DNA from: Catellatospora bangladeshensis
GTDB lineage: Bacteria > Actinomycetota > Actinomycetes > Mycobacteriales > Micromonosporaceae
Length of the DNA: 64,000 nucleotides
Assembly (NCBI RefSeq): GCF_016862575.1
Contig: NZ_BONF01000025.1
Location: 62,001-126,000, forward strand
Direction: 5' to 3'
The position numbers were made by a program, and so were the translations under genes. A model generated the notes under the pieces. The model was not told where the DNA came from. It saw only the letters and a list, made by a program, of their open reading frames with translations, and ran no database searches. Positions 41,588 to 50,454 of this stretch are shown one piece after another (the stretch's first letter is position 1; each line of letters begins with the position of its first letter).

Positions 41588-42289
41588 ATGTTCTTCCGGC
41601 GCAGGACCGAGCAGGCACGCGCGCTGCGGTACATGGCGTACGTGTCCGACACGAAGATCGACATGTTGATCAGCCAGATCCAGGAGCCGCTGCGGCGCAG
41701 CATCGCCACGGAGCTGAAGCTCGACCTGAAGCTGATCGGCCTCACGCTGAACGCCGACAGCCCGCTGCGCCAGCAGAGCCGCATCGAGAAGGTGGCCCTG
41801 GTCGAGGACTACCTCGCCCGCCACCAGCAGGTCGGCGATCTGACCGCGACGCAGGGGTACGTCAGGGCACGGCTCAACATGGACTGGGCGCCGCTGTCGG
41901 ACATCGAGCCCGGACGCGCGGACGCCGAAAAGATCACCTTCTTCTGCGGGTACACCCCGGACCTGCTCGTGGTGCTCGGCGGCTCGACGGCGCACCTGCT
42001 CGGGACCCCGGTGGAGCCGGCGGCCACGCCGGGCTCGCAGCCGTACGCGATCCGGCGGGCCCTGCAGCCGGTCGCGCCGCAGGGCACGGGGCTGGACGAG
42101 CAGGCGGAGACCGACACGGTGCGGTCGCTGGCCGACGGGATCGCGGCCACCGCGAAGGCGGTGTTCCAGACGCCGCAGCCGGTGCAGTTCCTCGCGCGCT
42201 GCATCAGCCGCGGGCCGCTGCCGGACGGCTCGCAGCGCCCGGCCTACCTGCTGGGCAGCCCGCTGTACGTCGAGATGGTGGACTTCTAA
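41588..42289 (+). CDS. DUF7019-like protein, operon partner of a Ser/Thr kinase (233 aa)
   Basis: ATG 41588 chosen with GGGGTG upstream; GTG 41582 is possible. MFFRRRTEQARALRYMAYVSDTKIDMLISQIQEP and FFCGYTPDLLVVLGGSTAHLLGTPV are the recognisable blocks, and I recall them as DUF7019. No signal peptide. The stop is 4 bp before the kinase ATG, so the two are co-translated. A role as kinase substrate or adaptor is inferred from position only. Confidence 0.7.
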   Translation: MFFRRRTEQARALRYMAYVSDTKIDMLISQIQEPLRRSIATELKLDLKLIGLTLNADSPLRQQSRIEKVALVEDYLARHQQVGDLTATQGYVRARLNMDWAPLSDIEPGRADAEKITFFCGYTPDLLVVLGGSTAHLLGTPVEPAATPGSQPYAIRRALQPVAPQGTGLDEQAETDTVRSLADGIAATAKAVFQTPQPVQFLARCISRGPLPDGSQRPAYLLGSPLYVEMVDF

Positions 42290-42293
42290 CCCG

Positions 42294-45200
42294 ATGAGCG
42301 GCGCCGCGCACTCGGCCGCGGCCGGGACCTGGCAGGTCGGCGACGTGATCGCCGGGCTGTACCGGGTGACGAAGGTGCACGAGCACGGCGGCATGGGCCT
42401 GGTCTACCGGGTGCGCCACCTGGGCTGGGACACCGATCTGGCGCTGAAGAGCCCCCGGCCGCAGCAGCTGCGCTCCGCCGAGGACCAGCAGCGCTTCGTC
42501 GACGAGGCCCAGGCGTGGATCTCGCTGGGCCTGCACCCGAACGTGTGCGCCGCCCACTACGTGCGCGCCGTCGACGGCGTGCCGCGCGTGTTCGCCGAGT
42601 ACGTGCCCGGGGGCAGCCTGCGGGAGGCCATCGACGACGGGCGGCTGTACGAGGGCACCCCTCACGAGGTGCTCGCGCGGCTGCTCGACGTCGCCGTGCA
42701 GCTCGCCTGGGGGCTGGCCCACGCGCACCGCCGGGGCCTGGTGCACCAGGACGTCAAACCGGCCAACGTGCTGCTCGACGAGGCGGGCACGGCGAAGGTG
42801 ACCGACTTCGGGCTGTCCCGGGTGGGCGCTCCCGCCGCGCGGCCGGGCCCGGCCCGGCCCGGGATCTGGGCCGGGCCCGGGTTGAGCATGCGGGTCAGCG
42901 CGGGCGGCCTCACCCCCGACTACGCCTCGCCGGAGCAGGCGGCCGGTGCGCCGCTGAGCCGCCGCACCGACGTGTGGAGCTATGCGGTCTCGGTGTTCGA
43001 GCTGTTCACCGGCGGCGTGGTGTGGTCCAGCGGCCCGTCGGCCGACGTCACGCTGGCCGAGTATCTCCAGTACGGCCCGGACGATCCGGCCGCGCCGCGG
43101 ATGCCCGCGACACTGGCCGGGCTGCTCACGTCCTGCCTGCTCGACGATCCCGCCGCACGGCCCGGCGACCTGGCCGAGGTCGCAGACATCATCGCGGCCG
43201 TGTACGCCGCCGAACTGGGCCGGGCATACCCCCGGACCGCCCCGGCCGAGGCCGGCCTGCGGGCCGACGAGCTCAACAACCGGGCGCTGTCGCTGCTCGA
43301 CCTCGACGACACCGGCGCCGCCGATGCCGCGCTGCGCGCGGCGCTGGAGGCGGACCCGCACCACCTGGAAGCCGTCTTCAACGCCGCGCTGCTCGGCTGG
43401 CGGCGCGGCGACCTGACCGACGACGAGGCGGTGGCCGCCGTCGCCGCGGCCCGCGCCACCCGGCCGGACCACTGGCTCGGCGCCTACCTGCTGGCCCAGG
43501 TGCACCTGGAGCGCGGCGACCTGGACGCGGCGCTGCCGCCGCTGGCCGAGGCGGCGCAGCGGTCACCCGACGATCCGCAGTTCGCGGAGCTGCTGCGCCG
43601 GGCCCGCGCCGGCGAACTGGCGGCCGGCGGCACCGCCTGGACCGTGCCCGGCGAGCGCGGCGGGATGACCGGCCTGGACCTCGGCCCGGACGGCAGGGTG
43701 GTGCTGACCGCGCTGGTGGACGAGCCCCCGCCGCAGCGGGGCCTGCGCGCGGCGCTGTTCGGAGGCGAGCACCGGAGGCCGTCGGCGAGCATCGTCAACG
43801 TCGACTTCCCGGCCGGCGGGCGAGGCCCGCTGAGCTTGCGGCTGGGCGCCTTCGCCCACCACTTCGCGGTCGGTCCCGACGACCGCCTGGCCGCCGTCGG
43901 GGGCAGCGGCGACGACGCGGTGGTATGGGATCTGGAGCGCGGCCTGGCGCTGCGGCGGCTGCCCGGTCACGGGATCTTCGTGACGGCGCTGCGCTTCAGC
44001 GCCGACGGCCGGGTGCTGGCGTCCGGGTCTGGCGGCGGCTCGATCCGGTTGTGGGATCCGGTCACCGGCGCGTGCCTGGCCACGCTGACCGGGCACGAGC
44101 GGGAGGTCCACGGGCTGGCCTGGCCGGCCGACGGCTCGCTGCTGGCGTCGGTGAGCAGCGACCGGACGCTGCGGCTGTGGGATCCCCGGGCGGGCCGGTG
44201 CACGGCCGTGCTGCCGCACGCGGACCGGGTGTCGGCGGTGGACCTGAGCCCGGACGGGCAGTACGCGGTCACCGGCGACTACGGCGGTGTGGTGCGGATC
44301 TGGAGGCTGGCGGCCGAGGGCGGCAGCTGCCTGCACGAGCTGCAGGGCCACCAGGGCCGGGTGACGGCCGTGTCGGCGAGCGGCGCCGGGCGGTTCCTGA
44401 CCGCCGGGCAGGACGGGATCCTGCGGCTGTGGGACGCGGCGAGCGGGCGCTGCCTGCGCACCGTCGAGGCGCACCGCGATGCGGTCTTCCGCGGCCTGTC
44501 CACCACCCAGACGGTGTACGTCGCGGCCCGCGCCGGCTCGGACGGGCGTTTCGCGTACTCCATGTCCAACGACCTGCGGCTGCGCTCGTGGGGGCTGCCG
44601 ACCGGCTACACCGCCGCGCTGCAGGTGTGCCGTCCGCGGCCGGTGTCGCGGCTGCACGAGTTCGACGCGCGCTTCAAGCAGCTGCTGAGCGGTGCGGAAC
44701 AGGCGATGGGCGAGGAGCGGGTGCCCGCCGCGCTGGAGCTGATGCGGCAGGCGCGGGCGGTGCCGGGCCACGAGAACGCGCCGGAGGCCGTCGCGGCCTG
44801 GCAGCGGCTGGCGCGCTCCTGTGGACGGACCGGGCTGCGCGGGGCGCGGCTGGTCCGGCGGATCGCCCTGGACGAGCCGGGGTCCCAGCGGTACTGGACG
44901 CCGCGGGTCGCTGTCAGCGCGGACGGGGCCAGGGCACTGACCAGTTCGCCGGACGACGCGATGGTGCTGTGGGATCTGGCGACCGGGCGCGCCGAGCGCC
45001 GTCTGCGTACACCGGAGCACCGGATCTCGGTCGAGACGCTGGCGCTGACCGCGGACGCTCGGCTGGCGGTGGCGATCGACGGATACCGCCGCCTGCTGGT
45101 CTGGGATCTGCACCGCGACGGCGAGCCGAGGCTGCTGGCCACGCTGCCCTCGACCGGCTCACGGGTGTGCCTGGACCGGGCGGGCGCGTACGCGCTGACC

Positions 45201-45878
45201 GGCACGGGCTCCTACACCATGCTGCGCCGCTGGGACGTGGCGGCAGGCACCGAGCTGGCCGCGTTCCACGGACGCGAGCGGCTGGTCAGCAGCACCGACG
45301 GGTACTCGCGGATGGAGCCCGAGACGCTGCACGGCGTCTGCCTCAGCGGTGACGGGCGGCTGGCGCTGGCGGCCGCGCAGGACGGCGACGTGCTGCGCTG
45401 GGATGCGGTCAGCGGGCAGCCGCTGGGCCGCCTGCGCGGCCACGACCAGCGTGCCGAGTGCGTGGCGATCAGCCCTGACGGCCGGTTCGCGCTGTCCGGG
45501 GCCTGGGACACCACGGTGCGCTACTGGGACCTGGCGCGGGGACGGTGCGTGCGGGTGCTGGCCGGGCACACCCAGCCGGTCGACGCGGTCGCCTTCACCG
45601 GCGACGGGGAGTTCGCGGTCTCGGCCGGGCGCGACCACGCGGTGCGGGTGTGGCGCTTACGCGACGGAGCATGTGTCCAGGTGCTCGACGGGCACGACGG
45701 CCCGGTGGCCGGGGTGGGCCTCGGCGACGACGGGTGGCTGGCGGTGTCGGTCACCCGCGAGAGCCTGTCGGTGTGGGAGCTGGACTGGGAGCTGGCGGCC
45801 GATCCGGCCACCGGGCCGCAGGGCGGTCGATGGTGGGGCCGGATGCGGACCGGCCGCGGTGGCGGCATCACCACCTGA
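42294..45878 (+). CDS. Hanks-type Ser/Thr protein kinase with TPR-like and WD40 domains (1194 aa)
   Basis: The kinase domain covers residues ~20-300: glycine loop HEHGGMGLVYRV, Lys52 in ALKSPRP, catalytic HQDVKPANVL (Asp153; HQD instead of HRD) and DFG (Asp171). A TPR-like helical segment follows (~325-435), then a C-terminal pair of WD40 propellers (~455-770 and ~870-1180) with many GH...W/D blades such as LPGHGIFVTALRFSADGRVLASGSGGGSIRLWDP. There is no transmembrane helix, unlike PknB-type receptors, so it is a soluble scaffolded kinase. It acts with the upstream DUF7019-like protein. Confidence 0.9.
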   Translation: MSGAAHSAAAGTWQVGDVIAGLYRVTKVHEHGGMGLVYRVRHLGWDTDLALKSPRPQQLRSAEDQQRFVDEAQAWISLGLHPNVCAAHYVRAVDGVPRVFAEYVPGGSLREAIDDGRLYEGTPHEVLARLLDVAVQLAWGLAHAHRRGLVHQDVKPANVLLDEAGTAKVTDFGLSRVGAPAARPGPARPGIWAGPGLSMRVSAGGLTPDYASPEQAAGAPLSRRTDVWSYAVSVFELFTGGVVWSSGPSADVTLAEYLQYGPDDPAAPRMPATLAGLLTSCLLDDPAARPGDLAEVADIIAAVYAAELGRAYPRTAPAEAGLRADELNNRALSLLDLDDTGAADAALRAALEADPHHLEAVFNAALLGWRRGDLTDDEAVAAVAAARATRPDHWLGAYLLAQVHLERGDLDAALPPLAEAAQRSPDDPQFAELLRRARAGELAAGGTAWTVPGERGGMTGLDLGPDGRVVLTALVDEPPPQRGLRAALFGGEHRRPSASIVNVDFPAGGRGPLSLRLGAFAHHFAVGPDDRLAAVGGSGDDAVVWDLERGLALRRLPGHGIFVTALRFSADGRVLASGSGGGSIRLWDPVTGACLATLTGHEREVHGLAWPADGSLLASVSSDRTLRLWDPRAGRCTAVLPHADRVSAVDLSPDGQYAVTGDYGGVVRIWRLAAEGGSCLHELQGHQGRVTAVSASGAGRFLTAGQDGILRLWDAASGRCLRTVEAHRDAVFRGLSTTQTVYVAARAGSDGRFAYSMSNDLRLRSWGLPTGYTAALQVCRPRPVSRLHEFDARFKQLLSGAEQAMGEERVPAALELMRQARAVPGHENAPEAVAAWQRLARSCGRTGLRGARLVRRIALDEPGSQRYWTPRVAVSADGARALTSSPDDAMVLWDLATGRAERRLRTPEHRISVETLALTADARLAVAIDGYRRLLVWDLHRDGEPRLLATLPSTGSRVCLDRAGAYALTGTGSYTMLRRWDVAAGTELAAFHGRERLVSSTDGYSRMEPETLHGVCLSGDGRLALAAAQDGDVLRWDAVSGQPLGRLRGHDQRAECVAISPDGRFALSGAWDTTVRYWDLARGRCVRVLAGHTQPVDAVAFTGDGEFAVSAGRDHAVRVWRLRDGACVQVLDGHDGPVAGVGLGDDGWLAVSVTRESLSVWELDWELAADPATGPQGGRWWGRMRTGRGGGITT

Positions 45879-46098
45879 TCCGGCAGCCGAGACTGCTGTT
45901 TCCCTACGTGACCTCTCAAATGGGTGACAATGCGGCAATTCTTGCGTGCGACGATTCGGCGATAAGTTGCGTCGAAATCTGCGACGATTAGGCGGAGCGG
46001 CGGTTCACGTCCGGGCACAGCGGCCGAGACTGCCGTCTCCACACCTAGATGCGAAAGCAGCGTGGCTTCTCATCAGATCGTTGAGAGGACCGACCCCG
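45879..46098 (+). promoter_or_regulatory. Promoter region of the fasciclin gene with direct repeats
   Basis: This gap is locally AT-richer. TGCGACGATTCGGCG (45947-45961) recurs as TGCGACGATTAGGCG (45980-45994), 14 of 15 identical and 33 bp apart (three helical turns). The repeats end 104 bp upstream of the fasciclin ATG. Candidate activator sites. Confidence 0.35.
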
Positions 46099-46671
46099 AT
46101 GCGACTGAACAGCAAATTCTCGGCACTGGCAGCGACCTGCTGCGCCGCCGGAGTCATTCTCACGGCAGGACCGGCGGCGGCAGCGGTGCCCGCCGACGGC
46201 GAGTTCGGGCCGGCCTGCGCGGCACTGCCGCAGGGCGGCAGCCCCGGAAGCCTGCAGACCATGGCCGGGCAGCCCGTGGCCGACGCCGCGGCGGGCAACC
46301 CGCTGCTGTCCACCCTGGTGACCGCGGTGAAGCAGGGCGACCTCGTCGACACGCTCAACAACGCCGAGGACGTCACCGTGTTCGCGCCGACCAACGAGGC
46401 CTTCGCGAAGATTCCCAAGGCCCAGCTCGACCAGGTCCTCGCGGACAAGGAGCAGCTGCGCAAGCTGCTGACCTACCACGTGGTGGCCGGGCGGACCGCA
46501 CCTGACCAGCTGGACGGCTCCCACAAGACGCTGGAGGGACAGGACCTGACCGTGACCGGCAGCGGCGCCGACTTCACCGTCAACGACACCGCCAAGGTGG
46601 TCTGCGGCAACGTGCAGACCCGCAACGGCACCGTCTACGTCATCGACAGCGTGCTGATGCCTCCGTCGTGA
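46099..46671 (+). CDS. Secreted fasciclin (FAS1) domain protein (190 aa)
   Basis: ATG after GAGAGGA. Signal peptide to residue ~30 (AGPAAA-AV). One FAS1 domain with both conserved motifs: H1 DVTVFAPTNEAFAKIP and the YHVVAGR block, ending NGTVYVIDSVLMPPS. Single-domain FAS1 proteins (like MPB70) are secreted adhesion or matrix proteins. Two cysteines (FGPACAALP, VVCGNV) probably form a disulfide. A strong terminator follows. Confidence 0.92.
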   Translation: MRLNSKFSALAATCCAAGVILTAGPAAAAVPADGEFGPACAALPQGGSPGSLQTMAGQPVADAAAGNPLLSTLVTAVKQGDLVDTLNNAEDVTVFAPTNEAFAKIPKAQLDQVLADKEQLRKLLTYHVVAGRTAPDQLDGSHKTLEGQDLTVTGSGADFTVNDTAKVVCGNVQTRNGTVYVIDSVLMPPS

Positions 46672-46687
46672 ACCGGCGGCCAGACGC

Positions 46688-46719
46688 GTGCCGGGTGGAC
46701 GGCAGACACCACCCGGCAC
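46688..46719 (+). terminator. Terminator of the fasciclin gene
   Basis: A perfect 11-bp stem GTGCCGGGTGG/CCACCCGGCAC with a 10-nt loop. Confidence 0.8.
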
Positions 46720-46750
46720 CCCGCGACGAGCTGAAAGCGATCACCAAGCC

Positions 46751-48394
46751 ATGAGCCGATCACACCACGACGACGCCACGCCGAGATCGCCCCGGAAGGT
46801 CCTCGTCACCGGGGCCACCGGCTACATCGGCGGGCGGCTGGCACCCCGGCTCATCGAGGCCGGGCACGACGTACGCTGCCTCACCCGCTCCGCCGGCCGC
46901 CTTCGCGACGTGCCCTGGGCGGCCGAGGCGGAGATCGTCGAGGGCGACGTGCTCGACTTCGACGAGACCTACCAGGCGCTCAAAGGCGTCCACATCGCCT
47001 ACTACCTCATCCACTCGCTGGGAACCGCCCACTTCCAGGACGTCGACCGGCGGGCCGCGCAGACGTTCGCCGCCGCCGCGAAGAAGGCAGGCGTCGAACG
47101 CATCGTCTACCTCGGCGGTCCCACGCCCCGGCCGTCCCGCGACGGCACGCCTTCGTCGGCGCACCTGCTCTCCCGGGACGAGGTGGCCGCCGTGCTCACC
47201 GCGTCCGGAGTGCCGACGGTGACGTTGCGGGCGGCGGTCATCATCGGCTCCGGTTCGGCCTCCTTCGAGATGCTGCGCTACCTGACCGAGCGGCTGCCCG
47301 TCATGGTCACCCCGCGCTGGGTGAGCACCCGGATCCAGCCCATCGCCGTACGCGACGTGCTGCACTACCTGACGGCCTGGGCGGATGTGCCGGACCGGGT
47401 CAACCGGTCGTTCGACATCGGCGGCCCCGACGTGCTCACCTACCGCGAGATGATGATCCGGTACGCGCGCGTCGCGCACCTGCGCCCCCGGACGATCATC
47501 CCGGTCGGGGTGCTCTCGCCCTGGCTCAGCTCGCAATGGGTCAACCTGGTCACCCCCGTGCCCGGCGCCATCGCCAAGCCGCTGGTGGCCAGCCTCATCC
47601 ACGAGGCGGTATGCCACGATCACGACATCAGGAGGTACGTCCCGGATCCGCCCGGCGGGCTCAAGGGATTCGACGAGGCCGTCGCCCTGGCCCTGGTCAA
47701 GATCCGGGATGCCGACGTGGAGACCCGCTGGTCGACCGCCACCTGGACCGGCGCCCCGGCCGAGCCGCTGCCCACGGACCCGGACTGGTCGGGCGGCAGC
47801 GCCTACGTAGACCGCAAGACCCGCCGGGTCCACGCCCCGCCCGAGGCACTCTGGGACGTCATCGTGCGCATCGGCGGCGAGACCGGCTGGTACTCCTCCC
47901 CCATGGCCTGGGCGCTGCGAGGATGGCTCGACCGGCTCATCGGCGGCGTCGGGCTGCGCCGCGGCCGCCGCGATCCCGTCGAGCTCTACGTCGGCGAGGC
48001 CCTCGACTTCTGGCGGGTAGAGGAGATCCAGCACGGCAGGCTGCTGCGGCTGCGGGCGGAGATGCTGCTGCCCGGCCTGGCCTGGCTGGAGCTGAAGGTC
48101 GAACCCGACCTGCTCAGCCCCGCCCACGTCAGCCGCTACCAGCAGCGTGCCGTCTTCCTGCCGCGCGGGCTGGCCGGGCATCTGTACTGGTACTGCATCT
48201 CCCCGTTCCACCATCTGATCTTCGGGGGGATGGCGCGCAACATCGCCCGGGCCGCCGAGCGCAGCGCCGCCACCGGCGACACGCCCGAGGTCGTCGAGAT
48301 CACCCCGTCGCGGGTCCGCGCCGAGCCCGTGCCGGAGCCCGCCTCACCGCGCGCAGCAGTCCGCGCCGGGTTTGCCCGGCCGGTACGCGGGTAA
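46751..48394 (+). CDS. SDR-family NAD(P)-binding protein with C-terminal DUF2867 (547 aa)
   Basis: ATG 46751. Rossmann start VLVTGATGYIGGRLAPRLIEAGHDVRCLTRS (residues ~17-47), then extended/atypical SDR features (HIAYYLIHSLG, IVYLGGPTPRPS). The C-terminal ~190 residues are DUF2867-like (WDVIVRIGGETGWYSSPMAWALRGWLDRLIGGVGLRRGRRD, LDFWRVEEI). These fusions occur across actinomycetes and are annotated as nucleoside-diphosphate-sugar epimerase-like; the reaction is unknown. It lies 34 bp upstream of an SRPBCC gene, a possible operon. Confidence 0.85.
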   Translation: MSRSHHDDATPRSPRKVLVTGATGYIGGRLAPRLIEAGHDVRCLTRSAGRLRDVPWAAEAEIVEGDVLDFDETYQALKGVHIAYYLIHSLGTAHFQDVDRRAAQTFAAAAKKAGVERIVYLGGPTPRPSRDGTPSSAHLLSRDEVAAVLTASGVPTVTLRAAVIIGSGSASFEMLRYLTERLPVMVTPRWVSTRIQPIAVRDVLHYLTAWADVPDRVNRSFDIGGPDVLTYREMMIRYARVAHLRPRTIIPVGVLSPWLSSQWVNLVTPVPGAIAKPLVASLIHEAVCHDHDIRRYVPDPPGGLKGFDEAVALALVKIRDADVETRWSTATWTGAPAEPLPTDPDWSGGSAYVDRKTRRVHAPPEALWDVIVRIGGETGWYSSPMAWALRGWLDRLIGGVGLRRGRRDPVELYVGEALDFWRVEEIQHGRLLRLRAEMLLPGLAWLELKVEPDLLSPAHVSRYQQRAVFLPRGLAGHLYWYCISPFHHLIFGGMARNIARAAERSAATGDTPEVVEITPSRVRAEPVPEPASPRAAVRAGFARPVRG

Positions 48395-48428
48395 TGCAGA
48401 TTGCTTTCACTTCATTGAGGAGTTGGTG

Positions 48429-48911
48429 ATGAGCACGGTTACCGAGTCCGTGGACGTCCACGTTCCGCTGCACACCGCGTACAACCAGTGGACCCAGTTC
48501 GAGTCGTTCCCGAACTTCATGGGCGGCGTCGAATCGGTCACGCAGATCGACGCCACCCACAACCACTGGGTCGTCAACGTCGCCGGCGCGCGGCGCGAGT
48601 TCGACACCGAGATCACCGAGCAGCACCCCGACGAGCGCGTCGCCTGGAAGAGCACCAGCGGCGACACCCGGCACGCCGGTGTCGTCACCTTCCACCGGCT
48701 CGGCGACACCGACACGCGGGTGACCATCCAGCTGGACTGGGAGCCCGAGGGCCTGGTCGAGAACGTGGGCGACGCGGTCGGCGCGGACGGCCGCCAGGTC
48801 AAGAAGGACGCCAAGGCGTTCAAGGAGTTCATCGAGCAGCGCGGCCTGGAGACCGGCGGCTGGCGCGGCAACGTCGACACGCCCGGCGCCCGCCCCGACA
48901 CACGACGATAA
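48429..48911 (+). CDS. SRPBCC-family (cyclase/dehydrase-like) lipid or small-molecule binding protein
   Basis: ATG 48429. The START-like fold is evident: VTESVDVHVPLHTAYNQWTQFESFPNFMGGVESVTQID, FDTEITEQHPDERVAWKSTSG and GVVTFHRLGDTDTRVTIQLDWEPEG, 160 aa. This subgroup is common in actinomycete stress-induced genes and aromatic polyketide cyclases. No polyketide genes are nearby, so a stress or binding role is more likely. Probably co-transcribed with the upstream SDR. Confidence 0.85.
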   Translation: MSTVTESVDVHVPLHTAYNQWTQFESFPNFMGGVESVTQIDATHNHWVVNVAGARREFDTEITEQHPDERVAWKSTSGDTRHAGVVTFHRLGDTDTRVTIQLDWEPEGLVENVGDAVGADGRQVKKDAKAFKEFIEQRGLETGGWRGNVDTPGARPDTRR

Positions 48912-48968
48912 TCGGTCGCGACCGGGAACCGACAGCGATGAGGTGATCAGCCGCGTCGGCGGCGGCGC

Positions 48969-49952
48969 ATGAACGCACCAGACGACCCTGGCCGGACGGG
49001 AGATTTCGGGCTGGGCGGGTCAGCCGATCCAAGGTCGACCGACAGCGCGCTGACCGTAGCCGTCGCCTTCCTGATGAACCTGCTGATCGCGATCGCCAAG
49101 ACGATCGCCGCAGCGGTGACCAGATCGGCGTCACTGACCGCGGAGGCGGCCCACTCGTGGGCGGACGCGGGCAACGAGATCTTCCTGATCGTGGCCAACC
49201 GCCGCGCGGCTCGCCCGCCCGACCCGGCACATCCGCTCGGCCACGGGCGCGAGGCGTACGTCTGGTCGCTGTTCGCCGCGGTCGGCCTGTTCGTCGCCGG
49301 TGGCGCCTTCTCGATCACGCACGGCGTCGGCGAGCTGCGTGACCCCACCCCGGCCGAGGACTTCCTGGTGGGGTACGTCGTGCTGGCCGTGTCGTTCGTG
49401 CTGGAGGCGGTGTCGTTCCTGCAGTCGCTGCGCCAGGCGCGGGCCGACGCCCGGCTCATGCAGCGCGACGTCATCGAGCACGTGCTGGCGACGTCCGACC
49501 CGACGCTGCGGGCGGTGTTCGCCGAGGACGCCGCCGCGCTGATCGGCCTGGTGCTGGCCGGTGCGGGCCTGGCCGCCCATCAGGTGACGGGCTCGGCGGT
49601 GCCGGACGCGATCGGCTCGATCCTGGTCGGGGTCCTGCTCGTGGTGGTGGCGGTGGTCCTCATCAACCGCAACCGCCGCTTCCTCGTCGGCGAGGAGGCC
49701 GATCCGCGGGTACGGGCCGCCGTGCTGCGCTCGCTGCTCGCCATGCCCGAGATCGACCGGGTGACCTACCTGCGGCTGGAGGTGGTGGGCCCACGGATGA
49801 TCTCGATCGTGGGTGACGTCGACCTCGCCGGTGACGACGCCGAGTCGCGCATCGCCGTTCGCCTGCGCGCCCTGGAAGCGAAGATCAGCCGTTCCCCCGC
49901 GGTGGCCGGGGCCGTGTTCAGCCTGTCCGCGCCGGACGAGCCCGCCCTGTGA
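48969..49952 (+). CDS. Cation diffusion facilitator (CDF) metal transporter (327 aa)
   Basis: Six transmembrane segments. The TM2 metal site HSWAD (AAHSWADAGNE) and TM5 site FAEDAA give the HxxxD/DxxxD-type arrangement of zinc/manganese/iron exporters. The basic loop HPLGHGREAYVWSLFAAVG is diagnostic. The C-terminal cytoplasmic domain (~240-327) fits the CDF dimerisation fold. It starts 57 bp after the SRPBCC gene and may be part of the same unit. Metal specificity is not determinable here. Confidence 0.92.
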   Translation: MNAPDDPGRTGDFGLGGSADPRSTDSALTVAVAFLMNLLIAIAKTIAAAVTRSASLTAEAAHSWADAGNEIFLIVANRRAARPPDPAHPLGHGREAYVWSLFAAVGLFVAGGAFSITHGVGELRDPTPAEDFLVGYVVLAVSFVLEAVSFLQSLRQARADARLMQRDVIEHVLATSDPTLRAVFAEDAAALIGLVLAGAGLAAHQVTGSAVPDAIGSILVGVLLVVVAVVLINRNRRFLVGEEADPRVRAAVLRSLLAMPEIDRVTYLRLEVVGPRMISIVGDVDLAGDDAESRIAVRLRALEAKISRSPAVAGAVFSLSAPDEPAL

Positions 49953-50009
49953 CCAGCCGGAGCGTGTCGAACCCGCCCGTAACGGCCGTGACCAGGTAAA
50001 ACTCTTGCC

Positions 50010-50435
50010 ATGGAGTGCACGGTGCTGCGTAGGTCGTCGGCTGGATATCGGGGAAAGCAGGGTGGTTTCTTCTTTCAGGGGATCTCAGCCGAGTCGTGCG
50101 GATCCCGGCGGCTGTGCCTGCACGTGGTGACGGTGCCGCCGCACACCGAGGGCACACCGCACGTGCACGCCGGACACGAGTCGGGCATCTACGTCGTCCG
50201 GGGCACCCACACCATCCGTTACGGGCAGGCGCTCGAGTTCAGCCAGGTGCTGGAGGCGGGTGACATGGTCTACATCCCGGCGGACGTGCCGCACATGCCG
50301 GTGACGGCCGACGAGGAGGTCGTCGCGATCGTCGCCCGCACCGACCCGCACGAGCAGGAGTCGGTCCACCTGCTCGGACAGCGTCCGCCGCTGGAACTCG
50401 TGCTGGGCGGCCCGGCCGGCGCCGTGCGCCGCTGA
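50010..50435 (+). CDS. Cupin-domain protein (141 aa)
   Basis: ATG start. The cupin-2 barrel has both motifs: motif 1 VPPHTEGTPHVHAGHESGIYVVRGTHTIRYG (H..H....E) and motif 2 LEAGDMVYIPADVPHMPVTADEE. All metal ligands appear present, so a metal-dependent isomerase, dioxygenase or binding protein is possible. Cytosolic. A GC-rich hairpin separates it from the convergent ankyrin gene. Confidence 0.82.
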   Translation: MECTVLRRSSAGYRGKQGGFFFQGISAESCGSRRLCLHVVTVPPHTEGTPHVHAGHESGIYVVRGTHTIRYGQALEFSQVLEAGDMVYIPADVPHMPVTADEEVVAIVARTDPHEQESVHLLGQRPPLELVLGGPAGAVRR

Positions 50436-50446
50436 CGACGCACGGC
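50421..50446. terminator. Hairpin terminator between cupin and ankyrin genes
   Basis: The 8-bp stem GCCGTGCG/CGCACGGC has a 10-nt loop that contains the cupin stop codon. Confidence 0.55.
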
Positions 50447-50454
50447 CGGCGCCG

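Noticed and set aside
45946..46098. N-terminal extension of the fasciclin protein (in-frame upstream start)
   Set aside because: It would bury the signal peptide. The GAGAGGA site and the signal peptide both point to ATG 46099.
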